Part shown: piece after piece, positions 1-5,418 of the stretch
Layout: each line of letters begins with the position of its first letter
Numbering within the stretch: the stretch's first letter is position 1
Source of the DNA: Actinomycetota bacterium
GTDB taxonomy: Bacteria; Actinomycetota; Actinomycetes; Actinomycetales; Microbacteriaceae
DNA length: 5,460 nucleotides
Assembly (NCBI GenBank): GCA_009702405.1
Contig: WLIC01000050.1
Span: 1-5,460, forward strand
Reading direction: 5' to 3'
Program-made: the position numbers and the translations under genes
Notes under the pieces: generated by a model
Told to the model about the DNA's origin: nothing
What the model saw: the letters and a program-made list of their open reading frames with translations, nothing else
The model's database searches: none

Positions 1-1
1 G

Positions 2-724
2 TATATTGATTTTGCTCCACTGGTTTTGGCAGCTCAGTTTGGAATTGCAATCACAATAGTCTGGCCAATTACTTGTTTGGTTTTCAGTGGACTAGGGTTT
101 TTTGTTAATAAATTGGGTAGATTTTGGGGCCTCGGGTCATTCTTAGCGACTCTCATAATTTTGATCCTAAATTGGGCATTAGCGGGTTTTGTGATGGCTT
201 CTTCACCACAGCAACCCGTGAAATTTAGCTTCGGCATCGGTTTCGGTGTTTGGCTTGGTCAGTTCGGTGCGGACGCCCTACCAGAGGAAACCGCCGCACA
301 GGTTTTACTCATAATCTCTTTGATAGGCTCCCTCTTCTTTATTTCAAAGGCAAACAAGATTGAATCTCAAGATTCTGACTCCCTCCAGGGAAATGCAAAT
401 GCAAAAATTGTTCGACTTAGAAGTGCTGATGGAGAAAGTGTTGGCTTCCTGAGATCTTTATTTGACTTTACTTTCGACACCTTTATTTATGTAAAAGTGG
501 CCAGCGTCACATATTTCTTGATTCTTGTGGCACTTGCCCTGGCAAACCTGTTTATATTCATAGGAACAGTAATAGCCGTTCTCCAGAGCCAATTACCGGC
601 TGGCTATCTTCTTTTAGTTCCAGTCATTCTGATTGGCTCGCTATTCCTTGTAATCTTGACCAGGCTCACCTTGGAGAGTGGAGTCGCACTCATCAAGATT
701 GCCGAGAATACAAGGAAGAAGTAA
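2..724 (+). CDS. Multi-pass membrane protein with C-terminal DUF4282-like domain, 5'-partial
   Basis: The frame is open to the left window edge. The first possible start inside, a TTG at 26, has no Shine-Dalgarno sequence before it and would cut into a hydrophobic segment that continues upstream (FAPLVLAAQFG), so the true start probably lies outside. Counting from the TTG codon as 1, hydrophobic segments lie near residues 4-28, 37-57, 91-107, 156-186 and 191-213, with a polar Ser/Asp/Asn-rich linker at about 110-137. The C-terminal ~90 residues resemble DUF4282: FDFTFDTF before two membrane helices, then RLTLE and an IAENTR tail. DUF4282 has no established biochemical role; the protein is expected in the cytoplasmic membrane. 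The N-terminal part is not recognised. The gene ends in TAA, no clear terminator follows, and the next gene is 378 bases away. Codon use is less biased than in the helicase, suggesting modest expression. The CDS is secure; the domain name is by eye. Confidence 0.8.
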   Translation, partial: YIDFAPLVLAAQFGIAITIVWPITCLVFSGLGFFVNKLGRFWGLGSFLATLIILILNWALAGFVMASSPQQPVKFSFGIGFGVWLGQFGADALPEETAAQVLLIISLIGSLFFISKANKIESQDSDSLQGNANAKIVRLRSADGESVGFLRSLFDFTFDTFIYVKVASVTYFLILVALALANLFIFIGTVIAVLQSQLPAGYLLLVPVILIGSLFLVILTRLTLESGVALIKIAENTRKK

Positions 725-911
725 ACCCTTTTGCCTCAAGAGTTGCTGATAAGCCTGTTTTTGTAACTAGCGGAGTCTGTGACTGCGACATGGACCCCAT
801 ACCCTTCCTGTTTATTGGACTAGCTACAATCGGCTATTTGGCTAATTTCTAGGGAATATTGCCTCTAGGCAAAACGTTACCTTTCCGTTAGGGTTAACAA
901 GTCAAGAACTC
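725..911. other. Intergenic stretch with no supported gene
   Basis: This is the left half of the 378-base gap between the membrane protein and the helicase. No plausible ORF with a ribosome binding site is visible on either strand. One small hairpin (TTGCC at 859-863 with GGCAA at 868-872, loop TCTA) lacks a T-run, so I do not call it a terminator. A perfect TCAAG/CTTGA hairpin (902-906 and 911-915) sits at the right edge, next to the candidate -35 element. Confidence 0.5.
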
Positions 912-939
912 TTGATAGTAGTCGTTTGCAGCACATAGT
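912..939 (+). promoter_or_regulatory. Candidate sigma-70-type promoter of the helicase
   Basis: TTGATA at 912-917 (five of six matches to TTGACA) is followed after 16 bases by CATAGT at 934-939 (four of six matches to TATAAT). Transcription would begin near 946, giving a leader of about 157 nt whose predicted hairpins all lie downstream of that point; that agreement is the main reason to prefer this site. An 8-bp palindrome, GTTCGAAC at 938-945, overlaps the end of the -10 and could be an operator. A weaker alternative is TTGATA at 960-965 with TATTTG at 982-987. This is inference from consensus matching only. Confidence 0.3.
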
Positions 940-952
940 TCGAACCTTTGGT

Positions 953-1085
953 CTGAACATTGATAAATGTGCCAGTCTTCCTATTTGTGAGAATCTGCCT
1001 CTTTGCAGATGTTCCTCTCGTGTGTGGGTCAGCGCAGTTCGACTAGTCCATGCGCCTAAGTACTACTCCTACGTAGGCCACACAC
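953..1085 (+). promoter_or_regulatory. Structured 5' leader of the helicase mRNA
   Basis: Consecutive helices can be drawn across this leader. (1) ACATT 957-961 pairs with AATGT 966-970 around a GATA loop, extended by CTG 953-955 with CAG 973-975. (2) ATCTGC 993-998 pairs with GCAGAT 1005-1010, loop CTCTTT. (3) GTGTGTGG 1020-1027 pairs perfectly with CCACACAC 1078-1085 and encloses GCGCA 1032-1036 with TGCGC 1051-1055, and CTAC 1063-1066 with GTAG 1073-1076, giving a three-way junction. The closing strand ends three bases before the Shine-Dalgarno AAAGGA, so folding could influence ribosome access or RNA turnover. Long structured leaders are known for some cold-shock and DEAD-box helicase genes, so temperature control or autoregulation is a reasonable guess. 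I do not recognise a named riboswitch or RNA family, and the pairings have not been tested by comparison. Confidence 0.5.
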
Positions 1086-1088
1086 TAT

Positions 1089-1094
1089 AAAGGA
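1089..1094 (+). promoter_or_regulatory. Ribosome binding site of the helicase
   Basis: AAAGGA lies 8 bases before the ATG at 1103, a normal spacing, and fixes that start. It sits immediately 3' of the closing strand (1078-1085) of the leader's long stem. Confidence 0.75.
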
Positions 1095-1102
1095 ATAAAA
1101 CC

Positions 1103-3361
1103 ATGCCAAAAAATGGCACTAATTCGCCTGCGCCTCGCAGCGGAGCAAAGAAAACACATCGTAAAGGTGCAGCTAGCGCTGCTCCGGCTTCTCGTAAGCC
1201 AAGACACACTGCAGGATCTTCTGCTCCCGGCCGTGACAAGCGTGATTACCGTGAGGATGCTCCTCGTAGCGAACGTCCAGCTCGTGAAGTAAGAAATGAC
1301 CGTCCATCTAGAGATGGCCGTCCTGCTCGTGAACAACGTAACGACAGACCAGCGCGTAGCACTGATCGTCGTCCAGACTGGGCTCCTTCAGATTCAAGAG
1401 AATCGTTTGCTGGCCGTAATGCTCGTACCGGCGGTAACGCATCTGGTGCTAGCCGTCCTGCTCGTGATGACCGTGCTCCTCGTAGAGAGTGGAGTGACTC
1501 ACGTCCTCCTCGTGATGACCGTGCTCCTCGTCGTGACGATCGTGCACCTCGCAGAGAGTGGACATCAGAACGTCCAGCTCGTGATGACAGAGCACCTCGC
1601 AGAGAGTGGACTTCTGAAAGACCTCAGCGCGATGATCGTGCTCCTCGTCGTGATGACAGAGCACCTCGTGATGATCGTGCTCCAAGACGCGAATGGACTT
1701 CTGAAAGACCAGCTCGTGATGACAGAGCTCCTCGTAGAGAGTGGACAGCAGAACGTCCTTCTCGTGATGATCGTGCTCCTCGCAGAGAGTGGAGTGACTC
1801 ACGTCCTTCACGTGATGACCGTGGTTCAAGAGATCCACGTAGATCAGATCGTGTTGGTAGAGACGATGACCGTCAGAGAAGTTTTGATGGTGCAAGAGAT
1901 AAGTCACCTAACAAGAAGGCTTTCTTTGAAGATGTTGTTCTTGAGAAGCTTCAGTCAGTTGACCAAGCAGATGCAGTTATTTCAGCTGAGTGGGAAGAGA
2001 TGGGCCTACACCCTCGCCTTCTAGAGACACTTACTCAGATGGGTGCTATTTCTCCTTTCCCAATCCAGCAGGCAACTATTCCTGCTGCTATCTCAGGTAG
2101 AGATATCTTGGGTAGAGGTAAGACTGGTTCAGGTAAGACAATAGCTTTTGCTGTTCCTCTTATTACCAAGCTTGTTGCTCAAGGCTCACAGCCACGTAAA
2201 CCTAACCGTCCACGTGCTTTGATTCTTGCTCCTACACGTGAACTAGCAGATCAGATTGATAGAACTCTTTCTCAGCTAGCTCGTTCTGTTGGTTTCTACA
2301 CCACTTGTATCTATGGTGGTATGCCTCAGCGTAGACAAGAGATTGCTATGGCTCGTGGTGTTGACATTCTTGTGGCAACCCCAGGTCGTCTAGAAGATCT
2401 AATGGCTCAGAAGATTGTTGATCTTCGTGATGTTGAGACTCTAGTTATCGATGAAGCAGACCACATGTGTGATCTAGGTTTCATTGAGCCAGTCAAGAGA
2501 ATCACAGCTGCTACCGGTGACTCACAGAAGATGCTGTTCTCAGCAACTTTGGATAGAGAAATCGATGCGCTAGTTAAGCAGTTCCTACCTAACCCTTATG
2601 TTTATGAAGTTCCTAACGAAACTGAAGAAACAAGTGACATCGTTCACAGAGTTATGTTTGCTGAAACTGAAGCACGTAGCGCTATCTTGCTTCGTCTAGT
2701 TCAGGGTGAGGGTAAGGCAATTATCTTCACTAGAACCAAGATGACAGCTGAGCGTCTAAGTGAATCTCTAACCAGTGCTGGTGTTCCAGCTGCTCGTTTG
2801 CACGGAGATCTAAACCAGAACCAGAGAAACCGTAACCTGCAGCGTTTCATGTCAGGTGAAGTTCGTGTTCTAGTAGCAACTGACGTTGCTGCTCGTGGTA
2901 TTCACGTTGATGACATCGCAATGGTTATCCAGGTTGATCCACCAGAGGAATACAAGACTTACTTGCACCGTTCAGGTAGAACTGGTCGTGCTGGCAAGCA
3001 AGGAACTGTAATCACTTTGGTGCCTCGTTCACGCAGACGTAAGGTTGAAGACCTTCTTCGCAGAGCAGAACGTGAAGCAATTTACGCTGATGTTCGCGCA
3101 GATAGCCCAATCCTTGCTGAAATCGCAGGTCCTATTGCTCCAGCTCCGGCTGCTAGCACTTTGGACTTCGGTGACAGCCGCGGTGGTTCACGCGAAGGCG
3201 GCCGTGGCCGTTCAGACCGTGGTTCATCAAGAGGTGGCTCACGCGACTTCGGTGGTCGTGGTGGTTCACGCGGTGGGTCAAGAGATGGTGCACGCTCAGG
3301 TGGAAGACCAGCAGGTAAGTTCGCTGGTAAGTCATCAGGTCGTCCAGCTAGAGACCGCTAA
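1103..3361 (+). CDS. DEAD-box ATP-dependent RNA helicase with long RD-repeat and RGG-like tails
   Basis: Predicted cytoplasmic ATP-dependent RNA helicase of the RhlE/DeaD type, remodelling RNA duplexes during ribosome assembly, mRNA decay or cold adaptation (family knowledge). All core motifs are visible: Q-motif region PFPIQ (318-322), motif I TGSGKT (341-346), Ia PTRELA (377-382), GG (405-406), Ib TPGR (426-429), II DEAD (450-453), III SAT (480-482), IV IIFTRT (540-545), V ATDVAARGI (592-600) and VI HRSGRTGRAG (622-631). The core spans about 275-660. It is preceded by ~270 disordered residues rich in Arg, Asp, Pro and Ser with tandem repeats (121-244), and followed by a Gly/Arg/Ser tail (about 690-752) of RGG/RGS type, likely for RNA binding or condensate formation. 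At 752 residues it is much longer than a minimal ~400-residue member because of the tails. Strong CGT/GGT/GTT codon preference suggests high expression. It has its own leader and terminator, so it is probably monocistronic. Confidence 0.95.
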   Translation: MPKNGTNSPAPRSGAKKTHRKGAASAAPASRKPRHTAGSSAPGRDKRDYREDAPRSERPAREVRNDRPSRDGRPAREQRNDRPARSTDRRPDWAPSDSRESFAGRNARTGGNASGASRPARDDRAPRREWSDSRPPRDDRAPRRDDRAPRREWTSERPARDDRAPRREWTSERPQRDDRAPRRDDRAPRDDRAPRREWTSERPARDDRAPRREWTAERPSRDDRAPRREWSDSRPSRDDRGSRDPRRSDRVGRDDDRQRSFDGARDKSPNKKAFFEDVVLEKLQSVDQADAVISAEWEEMGLHPRLLETLTQMGAISPFPIQQATIPAAISGRDILGRGKTGSGKTIAFAVPLITKLVAQGSQPRKPNRPRALILAPTRELADQIDRTLSQLARSVGFYTTCIYGGMPQRRQEIAMARGVDILVATPGRLEDLMAQKIVDLRDVETLVIDEADHMCDLGFIEPVKRITAATGDSQKMLFSATLDREIDALVKQFLPNPYVYEVPNETEETSDIVHRVMFAETEARSAILLRLVQGEGKAIIFTRTKMTAERLSESLTSAGVPAARLHGDLNQNQRNRNLQRFMSGEVRVLVATDVAARGIHVDDIAMVIQVDPPEEYKTYLHRSGRTGRAGKQGTVITLVPRSRRRKVEDLLRRAEREAIYADVRADSPILAEIAGPIAPAPAASTLDFGDSRGGSREGGRGRSDRGSSRGGSRDFGGRGGSRGGSRDGARSGGRPAGKFAGKSSGRPARDR
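1463..1834 (+). repeat. In-frame 48-base tandem repeat array in the helicase N-terminus
   Basis: The array encodes residues 121-244. Six complete 16-residue units of the form RDDRAPRREW(T/S)(S/A/D)(E/S)RPx begin at residues 121, 144, 160, 189, 205 and 221. Between them are short RDDRAP(R) units at 137, 176 and 183, and a decayed RDDRGSRD closes the array at 237. Arg is written alternately as CGT, CGC and AGA, and Asp as GAT or GAC, so units differ at silent positions while the peptide is kept. That points to selection on the protein, with growth by unequal exchange or slippage in multiples of three bases. Copy number is likely to differ between strains. It also generates long spurious open frames on both strands. 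Confidence 0.9.
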
Positions 3362-3373
3362 AAAGAATTAGCA

Positions 3374-3409
3374 AAATAACCCCAAGGGAAACCTTGGGGT
3401 TATTTGTTT
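3374..3409 (+). terminator. Intrinsic terminator of the helicase
   Basis: A perfect 14-bp stem pairs 3374-3387 with 3392-3405 around a GAAA tetraloop (3388-3391). The core is AACCCCAAGG with CCTTGGGGTT, flanked by A-rich and T-rich arms, and the 3' arm runs into TTTGTTT. It starts 13 bases after the helicase stop. The A-rich 5' arm would let it work on the minus strand too. Confidence 0.93.
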
Positions 3410-3426
3410 AACCTGGTGCTTAAACG

Positions 3427-3466
3427 CAGAAACCACCAACTTGATCAATGCCGGTGGTTTCTGTTT
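3427..3466 (+). terminator. Second, terminator-like hairpin
   Basis: CAGAAACCACC (3427-3437) pairs perfectly over 11 bp with GGTGGTTTCTG (3453-3463), followed by only TTT. The 15-nt loop contains the palindrome TTGATCAA (3441-3448). It lies 21 bases after the first terminator. It could be a back-up terminator, an RNA 3'-end stabiliser, or a hairpin belonging to the repeat-flanked unit that begins ten bases later. The inverted repeat is certain; the function is not. Confidence 0.55.
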
Positions 3467-3472
3467 GAAGCT

Positions 3473-3534
3473 GTGACCCCTCAAACTACCAAGTGAGAGC
3501 AACCGAGGCTCTTATCATCCGAGAGGAACGTTTA
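3473..3534 (+). ncRNA. Structured repeat element, copy 1 (upstream of DUF3800 gene)
   Basis: This 62-base element matches copy 2 (4288-4351) in the same orientation. The outer stem is CCCCTC 3477-3482 with GAGAGG 3521-3526 (five of six pairs, one C-A mismatch). An 11-nt strand containing CTACCAA leads to the inner hairpin TGAGAGC 3494-3500 with GCTCTTA 3508-3514 (7 bp with one G-T wobble, loop AACCGAG). A 6-nt strand TCATCC returns to the outer stem, and AACGTTTA follows. Conserved unpaired segments plus compensatory stem changes between copies indicate a structured RNA, or a DNA hairpin recognised by a protein. The strand is assigned by the orientation of the DUF3800 gene; expression is not shown. 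I recall several RNA motifs named after DUF3800 from comparative surveys but cannot say whether this is one. Confidence 0.55.
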
Positions 3535-3573
3535 ATTAGAAATTACATTACTCTGTGCCCGTCGTCAAGCATG

Positions 3574-3601
3574 TGGATAAGTATTCGTGATCGCTTATAA
3601 A
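3574..3601 (+). promoter_or_regulatory. Candidate promoter of the DUF3800 gene
   Basis: TATAAA at 3596-3601 matches the -10 consensus at five of six positions. TGGATA at 3574-3579, 16 bases upstream, is a weak -35 (four of six). A transcript starting near 3608 would exclude element copy 1, so the element would then be transcribed separately or act as DNA. Confidence 0.35.
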
Positions 3602-3650
3602 TTTGAGATTATGGATTCCGAAAGAAAACTAGCGAGGAATTTGACGTAAC

Positions 3651-4283
3651 TTGAAGACACTCTTTGTCTATGTCGATGAATCTGGAAACTTTGATTTCAC
3701 ATCCAGGGGAACCCGCCATTTAGTCTTAGGAGTGTTTTGCACAAATAAGCCCGTCCAGAATTCCCTTGAGCTGTCCATGCTCAAGTATGAAACTTTGGCT
3801 CAAGGAATAGACCTTGCCAATTTTCATGCTTCCGAGGATTTACAGCAGGTGCGAGATCGCGTATTTGATGTAATTTCGAAAATTGAGTCTTGCAGCTCAG
3901 TTTCTTTTTGGATATCGAAAGAAAAACACAAATTCACTGAACGTTCGGCGGTTGGCGCTTATAAATTCTTTGGAGTACACATTGCTAGGTACATAGGTGA
4001 AGTTGCTTCGCAGACTCTGAGTAAAAAGGTTGTTGTGGTATTTGATAAGGCTCTCGTTCGCCAAGATCAGAATGCATTTCTTGCTGCTATCAAACCACAG
4101 CTAGCAACTTTGGGTCTGCCCTATTACCTTTATTTCCACAATGTGAGCAAAGACTTCAATGGGCAAATTGCAGATTATCTTGCATGGGCACGATTTGTGT
4201 CGTTGGAGAGAAATGAGCATCGTCCACTTGCGATTTTGCCCAATCATCTAAAGGAAGTCCTTGAGATTCGGGAAACCAATTAA
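3651..4283 (+). CDS. DUF3800-family protein
   Basis: A 210-residue protein with DUF3800 hallmarks: YVDESGNF at 7-14 on the first strand, FHASED at 58-63, a hydrophobic strand ending in Asp (VVVVFDKA, D132), and QIADYLAWA at 172-180 near the C-terminus. Spaced acidic residues (D9, E10, D132, D175) on alternating strands and helices recall RNase H-like nucleases; that is inference, as no activity is established for the family to my knowledge. Length is normal and no catalytic-looking residue is missing. The start is TTG at 3651, directly before the conserved first strand; an in-frame TGA at 3642-3644 excludes anything longer, and GAGGA at 3634-3638 is a rather distant ribosome binding site (12 bases). 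Codon use is less biased than in the helicase. The gene is bracketed by two structured repeats and faces the phosphotransferase tail to tail. DUF3800 genes often occur in variable or defence-rich regions. Confidence 0.88.
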   Translation: MKTLFVYVDESGNFDFTSRGTRHLVLGVFCTNKPVQNSLELSMLKYETLAQGIDLANFHASEDLQQVRDRVFDVISKIESCSSVSFWISKEKHKFTERSAVGAYKFFGVHIARYIGEVASQTLSKKVVVVFDKALVRQDQNAFLAAIKPQLATLGLPYYLYFHNVSKDFNGQIADYLAWARFVSLERNEHRPLAILPNHLKEVLEIRETN

Positions 4284-4287
4284 AAAG

Positions 4288-4351
4288 GTGACCCCCTCAG
4301 CTACCAAATGAGAGACTCCCTGAGTCTCGTATCACCAAGGGGGGACGTTTA
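4288..4351 (+). ncRNA. Structured repeat element, copy 2 (downstream of DUF3800 gene)
   Basis: The element begins 4 bases after the DUF3800 stop and is a direct repeat of copy 1. The outer stem CCCCCT 4292-4297 pairs perfectly with AGGGGG 4338-4343. The internal-loop strands are the same lengths as in copy 1 (11 nt with CTACCAA; 6 nt TCACCA). The inner hairpin is GAGACTC 4312-4318 with GAGTCTC 4322-4328 around CCT, extended outward by an A-G mismatch, a G-T wobble and a T-A pair. GACGTTTA follows. Relative to copy 1, the two innermost outer-stem pairs change from T-A and C-G to C-G and T-A, so pairing is preserved. Read on the minus strand, the structure is followed at a few bases' distance by TTTTT, so it might also help end the convergent phosphotransferase transcript. 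Confidence 0.55.
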
Positions 4352-4422
4352 GAAAATAATAACACCGTATGAGTGATTTGTGAGAATTGTTGATAACTTC
4401 GTTTATTGAAATTAGGTGTTTG

Positions 4423-5418
4423 TTAGAGGGCCTTAAGAAGAAACTCCCCAGTGCTAAAGAAGTGATCCAAACGTTTCTGGGTTCGCTCTAAGAAAGTTGG
4501 AATGAATTCAATGATTTCTGCTGAGGTCATGTATGTGACAGCGCTTACTAATCCAATTAGTCTTCCCATAAGCAGGATTTCATAATCTTCATCTGAGATC
4601 TTTGGTAGTTCAAGAAGTGATGCGTAACCTGCTTTGAGATGTTTTTCTCGCTCAGTGTCTTCACGGATGTAATAGTTACTGATTACTAAATCTTGGACAG
4701 GTAACCCCATACCTGCATCATCGAAATCGATTATGGCTAGTTGGTCTTTAGTTTGAATGGCGTTGCCATTGTGAAGATCTGCGTGGATTGGAAGTAGTTC
4801 TTGGTCTTTAGACAGCCGCGCATAAACTTCATCGCTTAGTTCTAAACCTTTGAGAATGTCACCGTAGAGCTTGTCATTGATTTGTTTAGGCTGAGAAGGT
4901 CTTAGGTTATCTTCTGTGTTCATCAGTGTGCGGTTGATGGTTGGTAAGAATGCAGGTGCCTCGAATTCAAGCTTCTTAGCAAAGATCTGCAACCTAGCCA
5001 TGTTTTGACCTAAAGCAAAGAGCTGCTCATTGGTTGGTTCATCACCAACTTCTTCGCCTGGAATCCACTTACATAAAACAGCAGTTGTCTCGGTATCAAG
5101 TGGTTCAAACCTGGTGCTGATTAGAAGTTCGTTGTTTGTTGTTCTCAGTGGAACAGGGGCTAGCACTTCAGCCTCTTCACTTAGTTGTTCTAGCCATTGC
5201 ATCTCAGCTAATACTTCGTTGCTGGATTTACTTGAGGCAAGGTTGATTCTGAGCGCTAGTTCAGCACCTGTATCTGTTGTGATCTTGAATGAAGAGTTAA
5301 AGGAATGATTCACATTTTCTATAGCTTTGGCTTCAATGCCATATTGAGCCAAAATGCCAGGAACTAGTTTTTGAACTTCAGCAATTTGTTCTTCTTCATT
5401 CATGTCTTGGTAAGCCAT
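4423..5418 (-). CDS. Phosphotransferase of the APH / choline kinase-like family
   Basis: A 331-residue cytosolic kinase-like enzyme that should transfer the ATP gamma-phosphate to a small-molecule or protein hydroxyl. The N-lobe is at about 25-115: nucleotide-loop region VNHSFNSSFKI (36-46), strand LALRI (54-58) with R57 where Lys is usual, and helix Glu candidates E68/E72. The hinge is CKWIPGEEV (116-124). The catalytic loop HADLHNGN (212-219) supplies D214 and N219, and IIDFDDAG (229-236) supplies the metal-binding D231. The set is intact, so it is not a pseudokinase. Substrate is not readable: homoserine kinase II, the SrkA/RdoA stress kinase and aminoglycoside phosphotransferases share these motifs, and no resistance role should be assumed. 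The ATG at 5418 has a weak AGG (5427-5429) 8 bases upstream; the Met at residue 6 (5403) is an alternative start. Its promoter would lie mostly beyond the window. It is convergent with the DUF3800 gene. Confidence 0.88.
   Translation of the reverse strand: MAYQDMNEEEQIAEVQKLVPGILAQYGIEAKAIENVNHSFNSSFKITTDTGAELALRINLASSKSSNEVLAEMQWLEQLSEEAEVLAPVPLRTTNNELLISTRFEPLDTETTAVLCKWIPGEEVGDEPTNEQLFALGQNMARLQIFAKKLEFEAPAFLPTINRTLMNTEDNLRPSQPKQINDKLYGDILKGLELSDEVYARLSKDQELLPIHADLHNGNAIQTKDQLAIIDFDDAGMGLPVQDLVISNYYIREDTEREKHLKAGYASLLELPKISDEDYEILLMGRLIGLVSAVTYMTSAEIIEFIPTFLERTQKRLDHFFSTGEFLLKAL

Noticed and set aside
34..237. 67-codon minus-strand frame inside the membrane protein gene
   Set aside because: Antisense to a clear membrane-protein CDS, with no domain or ribosome binding site.
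925..960. GGTTCGAAC on the minus strand, resembling a tRNA T-loop
   Set aside because: The flanking bases do not form a T-stem, and no acceptor stem, anticodon arm or CCA end can be found.
1085..1336. 83-codon minus-strand frame over the helicase start
   Set aside because: Antisense shadow of the Arg/Ser-rich N-terminus, with no supporting signals.
1449..1907. 152-codon minus-strand frame rich in His, Asp and Glu
   Set aside because: It is the antisense reading of the same 48-base repeats; its repetitive composition comes entirely from them.
1296..2024. Long plus-strand open frame overlapping the helicase N-terminus
   Set aside because: It is a frame-shadow of the Arg/Asp repeat array, with low-complexity Leu/Val/Met composition and no ribosome binding site.
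2111..2140. Motif I of the helicase has Gly (G339) where Ala is typical in AxTGxGKT
   Set aside because: The catalytic GSGKT is intact and similar GRG(K/R)TGSGKT forms are, as I recall, normal in actinobacterial members, so this is not a defect.
3045..3371. Open frames on both strands over the helicase C-terminal tail (also 3153-3335 minus)
   Set aside because: They are shadows of the Gly/Arg/Ser-rich tail, with biased Val/His composition.
3535..3650. Possible extension of the direct repeats beyond ACGTTTA (similar AT-rich stretches and a shared GATAA)
   Set aside because: The alignment needs several gaps in AT-rich sequence, so I limited the element to the well-matched 62-64 bases.
4390..4416. 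Weak AACTTC/GAAATT inverted repeat as a phosphotransferase terminator
   Set aside because: The stem has a mismatch, is AT-rich, and no T-run follows on the minus strand.
5030..5308. 92-codon plus-strand frame inside the phosphotransferase gene
   Set aside because: Ser/Val/Leu-rich antisense shadow of a gene with intact catalytic motifs.
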